Assembly: GCA_040753915.1 (NCBI GenBank)
Contig: JBFMDN010000026.1
Span: 7,677 to 71,676, forward strand
DNA length: 64,000 nucleotides
DNA from: JBFMDN01 sp040753915
GTDB taxonomy: Bacteria > Desulfobacterota > Desulfomonilia > Desulfomonilales > Desulfomonilaceae
Direction of reading: 5' to 3'
Below are positions 42,049-50,629 of this stretch, one piece after another. How positions within the stretch are numbered: the first letter of the stretch is position 1; each line of letters opens with the position of its first letter. The notes under the pieces were generated by a model. That model was not told the origin of the DNA and searched no databases. It saw nothing but the letters and a program-made list of their open reading frames with translations. Made by a program: the position numbers and the translations under genes.

Positions 42049-43960
42049 CGAGTCTCCCTTGCTCGGTTGCCGCGGCGAATGCGCGGACCTTGCCGTTGCT
42101 GCAAAACAGGTCCATCCACACGCGCAGACTCAACAGGGTCCAGAGCATGTCAGCATGGCGTGGATTCCCTTGGAAATCCTCGACCAGTGTGCTGACCTTT
42201 TTCCAGTCCAGGACGTGACGGAGGGGTGAATTTGCGGCTGACAAATCCTTGACTCGTTCCAATCCTCGGCCCCTGCGCAGCCACACTGCCAAGGGGATAC
42301 CAAAACCCTGTTTCCGCCTGTGCACCATCCGAGGAGGAACGTACCGTGAGAGCAGGGATTTCAAGTATGGTTTCCTGCTCGTGAGGCCGGTCCTATTGCG
42401 CCATGGCAAATTCATTGCAGCGGAGAAAATGGATGGAGTGACGAAGGGAACCCTGTTCTCGACGGATGCGGCCATGGACATCTTGTCCTGGCGGATCAGA
42501 AGTGGCGGGAGGTACGCCTGAATGTCAAACAGTTGAGCCCGAGTGATTACTCCCATCCCGTCTCGCGGTCCAAGGAGCTGCCACCGTGATTCAACACTCT
42601 TGTCCAGAGCCCGATCATCGCCGAGGAGCTCCACGAGGTGAGTCGATTCCATGTAATCGGGGCCTGTTACAATCTGTTCCTCTGCCGTTCGCGCTCCGTT
42701 GCGCTGCACGTATTGCAGAAGTCGACCGGCGCGGCTATACCCCTGCATGAATGGGGGCACGGTCCATGTGCGCCCTGCAGCCACAGAGAGAGGGCGGTGA
42801 AACAGGTCGTGCACCAACAGCAGAGGGTAGCGTCCGTAGCCTGCAAAGAATTCATCCGCGGCCTCTCCTGACAGCAAGACAGTCACGTTTCCCCTGGCAA
42901 GTCTGGATACGAGGTATATTCCCACGGAGTTGGGGTGGGTCAGCGGCTCGTCGTGGTGCCACGTTAGCCTTTCAAGCAGGTCGGAGAAAAAGGTATGCTC
43001 GTTCAAGGTAGCCACGTGCAGGTCCATCCCCAACACCTGCGCTAGCTGGCTCGCATAAGGCAATTCGTCGAGGTCCTTGTCTTCGACTCGGCAATGGAAA
43101 CCGCTGAGACGAGCTCCCAGCTCGCGAGCTGCAACCGCTGAGATCAGGGTGCTGTCCACTCCGCCCGAAAACTGCATGCCCACCGGCACATCCGCGAGGA
43201 GGTGACGCTCTATGGTGTCGCGGAATACTGACTCGAATGGCGAGGCTGACGGGGCGCGGCCGCGGGAAATCGCCTTCGCCGGGTTCCAAAAGCTCTCCTG
43301 GGAGAGGGTGCCGGAGCGCCGGTGGAATCGAAGTATGTGACCGGGCGGGAGATGGTGGACGCCCCGCAAGAGCGATTGCCCGCCACATAGGCTCCGAAAA
43401 CGGAGAAACTCGGGCAGGGCGGCCTCGTTGATTTGGGGAGAAAATTCCGGGACCGCATAGAACGATTTGATCTCAGATGCTAAGATGAGCGCGTTATCCC
43501 GGGTTTGTGTGAAGTACAGGGGCTTGATCCCAAAGAAGTCCCTCGCCGCTATGGCCTGGTCATTTCTTGGGTCCCAGAGCACAAACGCGAACATCCCTTC
43601 AAAGCGGGCCAGGCACTGTATGCCCCACACTTCCAGTGCCTTGAGAAGCACCTCCGTGTCGCCCGACGATCTGAAAGTGCAGCCCAGGGCTTCCAGTTCT
43701 CTCCGCAGTGCAGAGAAATTGTAGACTTCCCCATTGTAGACGAGGACAGCTCCCGATTCTCCCACCATGGGCTGGCCGGACCTGTCTGACAGGTCGATAA
43801 TGGAAAGGCGACGGTGGCCGAGATAGACATCGCTGGAATTCGACAGCCATTCACCCGACGCGTCAGGTCCTCGATGACCGAGCATAGCTGTGGCTTGACG
43901 ACACGCGAAGATGTCGACCTTACGGTCCGGCGGATTGAGCATCGCAAATATGCCGCACAC
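42035..43960 (-). CDS. Asparagine synthase (glutamine-hydrolysing)-type amidotransferase
   Basis: 641 residues. Cys2 after the initiator Met (MCGIFA) is the class II glutaminase nucleophile, which fixes the start. The glutaminase domain has RGPDASG and YNGEVYN. The synthetase domain has SGGVDSTLI (PP-loop) and the LLSGEAADEFFAGYGRYP block. It could make free asparagine or, as often proposed in exopolysaccharide and XrtA loci, amidate a uronic acid in the polymer. The setting among polymer genes favours the second view. 37 bases from the CapK-like ligase gene; the ribosome binding site is weak. Confidence 0.93.
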   Translation of the reverse strand: MCGIFAMLNPPDRKVDIFACRQATAMLGHRGPDASGEWLSNSSDVYLGHRRLSIIDLSDRSGQPMVGESGAVLVYNGEVYNFSALRRELEALGCTFRSSGDTEVLLKALEVWGIQCLARFEGMFAFVLWDPRNDQAIAARDFFGIKPLYFTQTRDNALILASEIKSFYAVPEFSPQINEAALPEFLRFRSLCGGQSLLRGVHHLPPGHILRFHRRSGTLSQESFWNPAKAISRGRAPSASPFESVFRDTIERHLLADVPVGMQFSGGVDSTLISAVAARELGARLSGFHCRVEDKDLDELPYASQLAQVLGMDLHVATLNEHTFFSDLLERLTWHHDEPLTHPNSVGIYLVSRLARGNVTVLLSGEAADEFFAGYGRYPLLLVHDLFHRPLSVAAGRTWTVPPFMQGYSRAGRLLQYVQRNGARTAEEQIVTGPDYMESTHLVELLGDDRALDKSVESRWQLLGPRDGMGVITRAQLFDIQAYLPPLLIRQDKMSMAASVENRVPFVTPSIFSAAMNLPWRNRTGLTSRKPYLKSLLSRYVPPRMVHRRKQGFGIPLAVWLRRGRGLERVKDLSAANSPLRHVLDWKKVSTLVEDFQGNPRHADMLWTLLSLRVWMDLFCSNGKVRAFAAATEQGRLDAAE

Positions 43961-43997
43961 GTTTTACCCGTCCATGCCAGTTCTTTGCTGTCCCGTG

Positions 43998-45413
43998 TCA
44001 AATCGCGGGATACTTATCCCTACACAGGGAAACAACCGATCGAAATTTGCCTCGTGGACCCCGAGGAATTGCCTCGACGCTGCGCACGTGAATAGAAATC
44101 CTGTCTCCGAGCTTCTTTCGCAGGTTGGAAATCAGCATATCTCGCGCGGCGGAATCGTACCCCGGCCCGGGGACAACATCCACTCTCAAGCGGTCCAAAG
44201 TTTCATGGATGATCTGGGCCTCGTACAGGTGTTTCAATCCTTTGAACACCGGATCCAGTCGGCCTACGTACCCCCGACCGGGAATGTACAATATGTCATC
44301 CGTTCTACCGATAACTGCCGTGATCCTCGGCATCGCGCGGCCGCACGGGCAGGGCTCGGGAGATCCGACGACTGCAATGTCGCCAATCCTGTACCGGATG
44401 AACACCTGCTCTTGATTGCAGAAGGATGTCGCCACAATTTCCCCCTGCTCTCCAGGTCGTGCTGGGGTTCCGTCTTCCTTAAGCACTTCACAAATGCCGA
44501 ATTCCGGATTAATGTGGAGCGATCCGTGCTCGCAATCGCAGATGAACGCTCCCGTATCGCTGGAAGCGTACTGGTCGAAAACCGGGCATCCAAACGCTGC
44601 TTCAATCTCCTGCCTGTCCTCAGGGATCAACGTCTCCGCGCTCGTTATCACCGCAGCGGGACGATGGAGGGGCAGCTTCAGTCCCTTGGCAATTCGAGAG
44701 ACGAGCGCTATGGCCGAAGGGTACCCGTCCACAAGGATGGGCTCAAAGTCATTGATCGCCTTGACGTATGCTGGCACGGATTGTTCCGAGATGTGGGTAG
44801 TAGACATCAGAAGGGCCTTACCAGGCCGGTTGAGTCTCCAATATGGTCCCCTTCCCGATATTTGATTTTCGGGAACTATGTCGCGACCAGTAAATTGGAC
44901 GCGGCGTGGAAGGATCGGATCGTCCACTCCCGCCCATTCGCGCAACCTGAAAACAAAGCTCCAGGTGCGAGTAAAGCTCTCGCGCGAGCTGTACAATTTC
45001 ATGGGGGAGCCGGTCGTGCCACTCGTGAACAGTCGGTTCCAGGATCGGTGCGGCTTGCCGCCTTGAAGAAACGCATGAGGACTGTCCACCACGGTTCTTT
45101 TTTCGAGCATTGGAATTTGGCGTAAATCATCAACGCAGCTCACGCGTTTCACGTCCAGTCCTGACGTTCGAAAGAACTCGGCATAGTAGGGAATGTTCTC
45201 TTGAGCGTACTGCAGGTGGTGCCTGAGATTTTCCACCTGGTGGTCCAGGAACTCGTCCGAAGACCACCACTGGCTTACCCGCAACCGATCGAGATATGCC
45301 GCCCCGAGCTCCATGTCCCAGCGGCGATGGGTGTACAAGAACCCCTGTGCAGATACCATCCATGTCTGTAACCAGACCGGAGAATTGTCGTACACTGCTT
45401 TTGCTAGGCTCAA
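43998..45413 (-). CDS. CapK/phenylacetate-CoA ligase-like AMP-forming enzyme
   Basis: 471 residues from a TTG start with GAGAGG upstream. The adenylate-forming signature TSGTTGSPMK is followed by QYASSDTG and YRIGDIAVVG, and a Cys-x-Cys-Gly (CPCGRAMPRI) late in the protein. It matches the short CapK branch of acyl-adenylate enzymes found in capsule and exopolysaccharide clusters, where the substrate is unproven; activation of an acyl group for polymer modification is the usual guess. It is 52 bases downstream of the CapD-like gene in the same direction. Confidence 0.88.
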   Translation of the reverse strand: MSLAKAVYDNSPVWLQTWMVSAQGFLYTHRRWDMELGAAYLDRLRVSQWWSSDEFLDHQVENLRHHLQYAQENIPYYAEFFRTSGLDVKRVSCVDDLRQIPMLEKRTVVDSPHAFLQGGKPHRSWNRLFTSGTTGSPMKLYSSRESFTRTWSFVFRLREWAGVDDPILPRRVQFTGRDIVPENQISGRGPYWRLNRPGKALLMSTTHISEQSVPAYVKAINDFEPILVDGYPSAIALVSRIAKGLKLPLHRPAAVITSAETLIPEDRQEIEAAFGCPVFDQYASSDTGAFICDCEHGSLHINPEFGICEVLKEDGTPARPGEQGEIVATSFCNQEQVFIRYRIGDIAVVGSPEPCPCGRAMPRITAVIGRTDDILYIPGRGYVGRLDPVFKGLKHLYEAQIIHETLDRLRVDVVPGPGYDSAARDMLISNLRKKLGDRISIHVRSVEAIPRGPRGKFRSVVSLCRDKYPAI

Positions 45414-45465
45414 CCTGTGCCTCTCTGACGGTATCCACTGGTGCTCTCGGCGGTCATGAAATGGC

Positions 45466-47457
45466 CTACACCACAGACCTCTTTTGGGCTAGGCCTATTG
45501 AGGGAGATGGCGGAGAAGCCTCGGAGCGGGCGTCAGCTTCGGAAAAGGACTGATTGAACTCCGGGACGAATTGTTTCAGAAGGAGTCTTACCTGATCCGG
45601 ATCTCCTGAGCCGTTAACAATGCGCAATGCTCTCTCAACTTCCAAAATGAAATCTGTGGACCCTTCGTTCGGGGGATCGAATGCCTTGATCTTGCCGTGT
45701 CGCGTACTTACCAGTCGCTCACATTCCGAACAGAGTGATTCCCTCAGCTTTTCTCCCGGACGCATTCCTATGTATTCGATCGGAATCTCACCGGGCCGTT
45801 TTCCCGTCAATTGTACCAGTTGATGAACCATGTCAACGATTTTAATGGGCTCACCCATCTCGAGAATCAGGATCTGTCCCGAGTTGCCCAGTGCCGCCGC
45901 CTGGAGGACGAGGGTCACTGCTTCGGATATGGTCATGAAGTAGCGGCACATGTCCGGATGCGTGATGGTTACCGGTCCTCCTTTGGCCACCTGATCGAGG
46001 AACAACGGTATGGCGCTTCCCTGTGAAGCGAGCACATTCCCGAATCTTACGGCGAGAAAAGTCGTAGTGCTTACTCTGCTGAACGCCTGACAGTATAACT
46101 CTCCAACCCGCTTGGTGGCCCCCATGACGCTGGTGGGGTTGACCGCTTTGTCGGTAGAGATGAGAACAAATATGGAAACCCCGAACCTGTCACAGGCTGT
46201 GGCAAGGGCGTGGAGCCCTCCCACATTGTTTGAAAAGCACTCGGCAGGGTTGAGCTCCTGCAGGGGCACATGCTTGTGGGCACCTGCATGAAAAACCAGG
46301 TCCGGCCTGAAACGAGCGAAGACACGATTGACCGCATTTCCATCGCGTACATCACACAATACAGGGATCACGCGCGATCCATCGAATACCGCGCTGTCCG
46401 TAAGTTGCCGATGAATGTCGTAGAGACTGTTCTCCGACCGCTCCATCAATATGAGACAATCCGGATTCCTTTTGATGATCTGGCGACAGAGCTCGCCTCC
46501 TATACTACCGCCCGCGCCGGTAACCACCACAGTCTTGGAACGCAGGAGCGATCGCACCTGTTGGCTGTCGATCCGGACTTCTTCGCGACCAAGGAGGTCT
46601 GCGATGTTTATGTCTCTCAACTGCGTGAGCTTGTCCAACCCTTCGATGATCTCGTGGATCGCAGGAAGGGTTTTGACCTCCATGTTGAGGTTGCGCGTCA
46701 CGTCAAAAATTCGCTTCATCTGGGTGTGATTGGCGGACGGTATGGCGATGATGGCCATATCCGGCTGATTTGCAACGACAAAGGCAGGAAGGTCGTCTAC
46801 TCCGCCCCGGACTTTCACGCCATGGATGGACACACCCCACTTTCGCGTATCGTCGTCGAACAGCGATAGCACTTTCAATCCGGACTCGGGTTTTCTCGCG
46901 ATTTCCCTCACGAGCATCTCGCCCGAATCGCCAGCACCGATTATCACGACCCGCTTCGAAGCGGTAAGACCTCTCTCATTGATATAAAAGTGGGCCAATT
47001 CCCTCATGTACCGGATGCCCACCCGGGCACCACCGACAAACAGAAACGAGAGGAAGAAGTCGATTATGATGACTCCCTTCGGGACGATAAGCGTGCTCGA
47101 AAACTGCCGTGCCATGAGGAGCGCCACGCTTCCCAGGAGGCTGTGCAGGAGCAGGATAGGCAGGTCCTTGAGCCCCACGTACCGCCAATGAGTCGTGTGG
47201 CCTTTGAGGAGATAGAAGGCCAGGATCTTGAAGACTGCGACGTAAGGGAGGAGCAACATGCGTTCGGCGTTGAACCTGACCGGCACGCTGAAGTCGAACC
47301 GCAACTCGTACGCGAGCCAGAAGCTAGCCGCTGACAGGAACAGCACCGCCACGAAAAGGAGGTGATTGAAGCGAACGTACAGTGCAGAGGCTCTCACGGC
47401 CGCGTCGACACGCTCGAGCACATAACGGAGGACGCGATCGAAGAACGGAGATCTCAT
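45466..47457 (-). CDS. Membrane-bound nucleotide-sugar epimerase/dehydratase, CapD/WbpM-like
   Basis: 663 residues. An N-terminal region with four transmembrane segments (about 25-125), a Rossmann domain (about 145-260; VVIIGAGDSGEMLV), then a second NAD-binding domain with TGAGGSIGGELCRQ and STDKAVNPTSVMGATKR. The last motif has Met in place of the Tyr of the usual YxxxK, as in the large WbpM/PglF/CapD proteins that are UDP-sugar 4,6-dehydratases. It makes a rare amino or deoxy sugar for the polymer. ATG 47457 with GAGG upstream; an open extension to 47583 looks non-coding. Probably first gene of the minus-strand exopolysaccharide transcript. Confidence 0.94.
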   Translation of the reverse strand: MRSPFFDRVLRYVLERVDAAVRASALYVRFNHLLFVAVLFLSAASFWLAYELRFDFSVPVRFNAERMLLLPYVAVFKILAFYLLKGHTTHWRYVGLKDLPILLLHSLLGSVALLMARQFSSTLIVPKGVIIIDFFLSFLFVGGARVGIRYMRELAHFYINERGLTASKRVVIIGAGDSGEMLVREIARKPESGLKVLSLFDDDTRKWGVSIHGVKVRGGVDDLPAFVVANQPDMAIIAIPSANHTQMKRIFDVTRNLNMEVKTLPAIHEIIEGLDKLTQLRDINIADLLGREEVRIDSQQVRSLLRSKTVVVTGAGGSIGGELCRQIIKRNPDCLILMERSENSLYDIHRQLTDSAVFDGSRVIPVLCDVRDGNAVNRVFARFRPDLVFHAGAHKHVPLQELNPAECFSNNVGGLHALATACDRFGVSIFVLISTDKAVNPTSVMGATKRVGELYCQAFSRVSTTTFLAVRFGNVLASQGSAIPLFLDQVAKGGPVTITHPDMCRYFMTISEAVTLVLQAAALGNSGQILILEMGEPIKIVDMVHQLVQLTGKRPGEIPIEYIGMRPGEKLRESLCSECERLVSTRHGKIKAFDPPNEGSTDFILEVERALRIVNGSGDPDQVRLLLKQFVPEFNQSFSEADARSEASPPSPSIGLAQKRSVV

Positions 47458-47500
47458 CGCTCTAACCTCGCGAGGCCCAAGCCCGCTCTGCGCGCACGAG

Positions 47501-47506
47501 ATTATA
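47501..47506 (-). promoter_or_regulatory. Candidate -10 box of the exopolysaccharide operon
   Basis: On the minus strand this is a perfect TATAAT 44 bases before the CapD-like start codon. The matching -35 position reads GTCGGC, poor for sigma-70, so an activator may be needed. Confidence 0.4.
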
Positions 47507-47837
47507 GCGACACGCCGGTTCGTGCCGACTCGGTCTGGGAGTCCCGTTCGTTCCGACCAGTTTGGGGCCCGGGCCCAAAACAATTCTGGATGCCAGGGCT
47601 ATACGTCCGTCTCTGTCTGCAGTTGCAGATCTCGCCTGATGGTTGAGATCAGCCATCGGTCCCGCTCGTTCCGGCCGGTTTCCGGTGCTTCTGCTGGGGA
47701 GAGTAGAAACGACTCACTCGGCCAATTCAACGTCATTCCTGCCACCATGATTTCCCAGGTGGAGGACATTACAATTATATTTCGGATTGTGCCCCCTTTC
47801 AATGCCTTTCGGGGCGCGGTCCCACTGAGCCTCAGCG

Positions 47838-47866
47838 TTGCGGCGAATGACGAGCTCTGGTAATAA
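47838..47866 (+). promoter_or_regulatory. Candidate promoter of the SGNH hydrolase/glycosyltransferase pair
   Basis: TTGCGG (47838), a 17-base spacer and TAATAA (47861), about 115 bases before the GTG start of the hydrolase gene. Confidence 0.35.
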
Positions 47867-47979
47867 AGGTAATTCGTGTTGCGCACTCGGGGAGGAGGGC
47901 TCCAATGGGACCCGAGGATTTCTCGTTACGGGATGCTTTGTGATAAGGTGGAAGGGGAAACAGGGAAGGGGACAGCTTC

Positions 47980-49095
47980 GTGAGAAGAGTCTTGCGTTTC
48001 TTCTGGCTTGCAGCTAAGTGGACCATCATCGCCTTGATCTGTATTGAGGTGCTCAGCTTCACAGCAGTCACAGTAGCCAATATCCTCATGTACGGTCACG
48101 CCCGCGAGGGAAGCAGGGCGGTGTACGATCCCTATACCCTGTTCCTGCAAAGCTCAGGGCCTCGCCCTACCGCACACAACGCGGTCCTTCCCAATTCAGA
48201 CGCAAACAGAACCATCTGGCTTTTCGGGGGCTCTACCATGAGGGGAGCCACCGATAGCGATGACAAGACTATTGCCAGCTTTCTTGCCCAGTACCTCAAT
48301 TCAGGGAGCAGCGGTTTCCACGTCACGGTGCTGAATTACGGGATGAATTCCTTTAATTCTCTCCTGGAGACAAAGTATCTCCAGAAGCTTCTCATAGACA
48401 GCGAGACCTTTCCCGACATCATCGTGTTCTACGACGGCGCAAACGATGCGAAGTATTTTCTGGAGCACCGCGATCCGTACGGCCATCATGGATTCCGAAG
48501 AGTCAGCAGCTTGATTGAAAGCTATTATCGAAGCTGGTTCGGATTGCTCAAACCGCTCAATGCCGCGCTGTATTCCTCATACACCCGGGAGTTGTATGAC
48601 AAGATCAACCAGGTTTTTGTGCCCATCGATCCTGATGGGCCGATTTTCCGGAAATGGGTGGAAAGCGTTGTGAAGCGGTACAGACACGTGGACAAGCTTG
48701 CTGCCTGTTACGGAGCGCAGTTCATTGTAATGTGGCAGCCCATTTGGTGGGTGGAGGAGTGTGATCTGCCTCGGGAGATGAAGGAAAAAGAACAGAGCTG
48801 GATCATGCGATCGGAACAGATGGCAGCCATGAGGTTGAATTTTGCCATTCCGTACGAGGCTCTCGAGGACAAGCTCAAGCATGAACCATACTTCGTGAGC
48901 CTTCGCGATGCACTGTGTCCCCGGACATCACCTACGTACAAAGCCGATGGGGTTCACTTGACGGATGCCGGGCGCAAGATGGTTGCCGTTCGGATGGGCA
49001 GGATATTGGAGAAGATGCTCAATGAGATGGCCGATAGGCCGCGTTCCGATTCTCCACCTCGTCCCCAACGGGGCCAAGCCGGTCCAGGTTCGTGA
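47980..49095 (+). CDS. Membrane-anchored SGNH/GDSL hydrolase-like protein
   Basis: 371 residues from a GTG start (AAGGGG upstream). One N-terminal transmembrane segment (about 8-33), then an SGNH fold: block I FGGSTMRG with the nucleophile Ser, block III YDGANDAKYF with the oxyanion Asn, and block V DGVHLTDAG with the catalytic Asp and His. Such proteins in exopolysaccharide clusters act as O-acetyl esterases or, like AlgX and AlgJ, as transferases outside the inner membrane. The C-terminus is Pro/Arg-rich. It is divergent from the minus-strand operon and followed by a glycosyltransferase gene. The acyl chemistry is inferred. Confidence 0.87.
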   Translation: MRRVLRFFWLAAKWTIIALICIEVLSFTAVTVANILMYGHAREGSRAVYDPYTLFLQSSGPRPTAHNAVLPNSDANRTIWLFGGSTMRGATDSDDKTIASFLAQYLNSGSSGFHVTVLNYGMNSFNSLLETKYLQKLLIDSETFPDIIVFYDGANDAKYFLEHRDPYGHHGFRRVSSLIESYYRSWFGLLKPLNAALYSSYTRELYDKINQVFVPIDPDGPIFRKWVESVVKRYRHVDKLAACYGAQFIVMWQPIWWVEECDLPREMKEKEQSWIMRSEQMAAMRLNFAIPYEALEDKLKHEPYFVSLRDALCPRTSPTYKADGVHLTDAGRKMVAVRMGRILEKMLNEMADRPRSDSPPRPQRGQAGPGS

Positions 49096-49140
49096 CGAAC
49101 GCTCTGACTGTGTCACGATAGGAGAAAGGAAATTTACCAG

Positions 49141-50385
49141 GTGGAACCGCCGAGGACTGCATACATTTTGCTCTGGTATCCCAAGCCATCTGAAACGTTT
49201 GTATTTCGAGAAACGGTGAATCTCAAGCGGATGGGGTTACCGTTGCAGGTATTCACCTTATACGGGCGCATTGAGAGCGGGCTTTCCGATGAGATGAAGC
49301 GGGCATCGAGTGAAGTCGAACGGTTAGGAGTCCCGTTTCTCGTGAACGCCCCCTCTGAGATTCTGTACTGGCTTCGCCGCGATCGAGCGGCTGCAGCGGC
49401 TCTGCTCAAGACGTTTTTTGCCAGGCGGTGGAAAGGGGTCGAGAAGTCTGCGGAGAGCCTTTGGGCTTTGCTGTGTGGCTTCAAGCTGGCGCGGCGCTTT
49501 CTCGAGGAAGGAATCGAGCACATTCACGCGCCATGGGCAAGCGGCCCTGCGACTGCCGCATGGGTAGCGTCCAGGCTGACAGGTATCCCCTACAGCTTTA
49601 CCGCACGTGCGTGGGACATATATCCTCCGGACTCCTTGCTACCGGAAAAGCTGAAAAACGCTGCTCTCGTGCGAAGCGAAACTCGCACCAACATTCAGTA
49701 CCTCGTCGATTGCTGCGAATGCGATCCCGAGAAGATCCATTTGACTTACAATGGCGTCCCGTTGAATGCGAAGATGGAAGCTCGCGTGAAAATGGAGGAG
49801 CCATACCGCTTGCTTGCCCTAGGGAGGTTCGTGGGGAAGAAGGGGTACGATTTTCTCCTTCGTGGCTGCAGGATCCTAGCCGATTCGGGCATGGACTTTC
49901 GGCTGACTCTCGCGGGAGATGGCCCCAGGATGACGCAGCTCAAGAATCTTGCCCATCGCCTGGGGATCTCGGACAAGATCACATTCCCGGGCTTCGTTAG
50001 GTACGATGAAGTGCCGCGGTTGTTTGGGGAGGCGGACCTCCTCCTGATGCCCAGCGTGGTGCATTCGTCCGGTGACCGTGATGGAATCCCCACGGTCATA
50101 ATGGAGGCCCTCATGCATAGGGTCCCGGTAATAGCAACGGACGTGTCCGGCATATCCGAAGTGATAGAAGACGGTAAGACCGGCCTCCTGATTCGGGAAA
50201 AGGACCCCGATGCAATTGCGGGAGCAGTGCGTCACATGGTGTCCGACCGGGACCGTGCCCTGAGGATGGCGGAAGCAGGCAGAGAGCGGGTCCTGAATCA
50301 ATTCGACCCGGAGAGCAATCACAGGAGAGTCTTGGACCTGTATATGCGGCTGATACCGCGACGACGCGGCGAGGCGCAAACTTAG
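49141..50385 (+). CDS. Glycosyltransferase family 4
   Basis: 414 residues from a GTG with AAAGGAAAT upstream. The N-terminal half begins with the extended strand YILLWYPKPSETFVFRE; the C-terminal half has LLALGRFVGKKGYDFLLRG, the LAGDGP loop, and MPSVVHSSGDRDGIPTVIME, the donor-binding E-x7-E region. It resembles colanic-acid type family 4 enzymes with a middle HIHAPWASGP motif. It would add a sugar to the lipid-linked repeat unit and pairs with the SGNH hydrolase gene 45 bases upstream. Confidence 0.92.
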   Translation: MEPPRTAYILLWYPKPSETFVFRETVNLKRMGLPLQVFTLYGRIESGLSDEMKRASSEVERLGVPFLVNAPSEILYWLRRDRAAAAALLKTFFARRWKGVEKSAESLWALLCGFKLARRFLEEGIEHIHAPWASGPATAAWVASRLTGIPYSFTARAWDIYPPDSLLPEKLKNAALVRSETRTNIQYLVDCCECDPEKIHLTYNGVPLNAKMEARVKMEEPYRLLALGRFVGKKGYDFLLRGCRILADSGMDFRLTLAGDGPRMTQLKNLAHRLGISDKITFPGFVRYDEVPRLFGEADLLLMPSVVHSSGDRDGIPTVIMEALMHRVPVIATDVSGISEVIEDGKTGLLIREKDPDAIAGAVRHMVSDRDRALRMAEAGRERVLNQFDPESNHRRVLDLYMRLIPRRRGEAQT

Positions 50386-50445
50386 CCAGATTAAATTGAA
50401 GAGCGAGCAGGTCGTGCTAGGCCGGATCTGAAGTCCCCGGAGCCT

Positions 50446-50548
50446 TAGTACCGTATTTCACTGATAAGGTCACGGATTCCGAACCGGCACCCCCCTCTGA
50501 TCCCCCCGTTAACGGGGGGAAAGACTCCCTCCCCGTCAACGGGGAGGG
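50446..50548 (+). repeat. Dispersed repeat family B, diverged copy with two hairpins
   Basis: Contains GATAAGGTCACGGATTCCGA near its start and two adjacent perfect hairpins: 8-bp stem 50501-50508/50513-50520 (loop TTAA) and 9-bp stem 50527-50535/50540-50548 (loop TCAA). The first two thirds match 26740-26813. Located after the glycosyltransferase gene, it may double as that unit's terminator region. Confidence 0.6.
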
Positions 50549-50629
50549 TTGGGGTGGGGTCCCCTCATTCGGCACCGAACTTACGAAGGGCAGTACCGAG
50601 GGTTTCATCTTATGACAGTTGGAGGCCAC

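Larger units (their letters stand above)
47458..47979. other. Divergent promoter region of the exopolysaccharide locus
   Basis: 522 bases between the CapD-like gene (minus) and the SGNH hydrolase gene (plus). It holds candidate promoters in both directions (listed separately), a palindrome GGGCCCGGGCCC flanked by TTT and AAA near 47567, and an imperfect direct repeat of GTCCCGTTCGTTCCGACCAG about 117 bp apart (47541 and 47658). The frames open here look like chance. Confidence 0.5.

Noticed and set aside
50386..50629. A coding extension of the racemase gene upstream of 50630.
   Set aside because: The region is a hairpin repeat and the translated extension has no family match; the GGAGG-ATG at 50630 is decisive.
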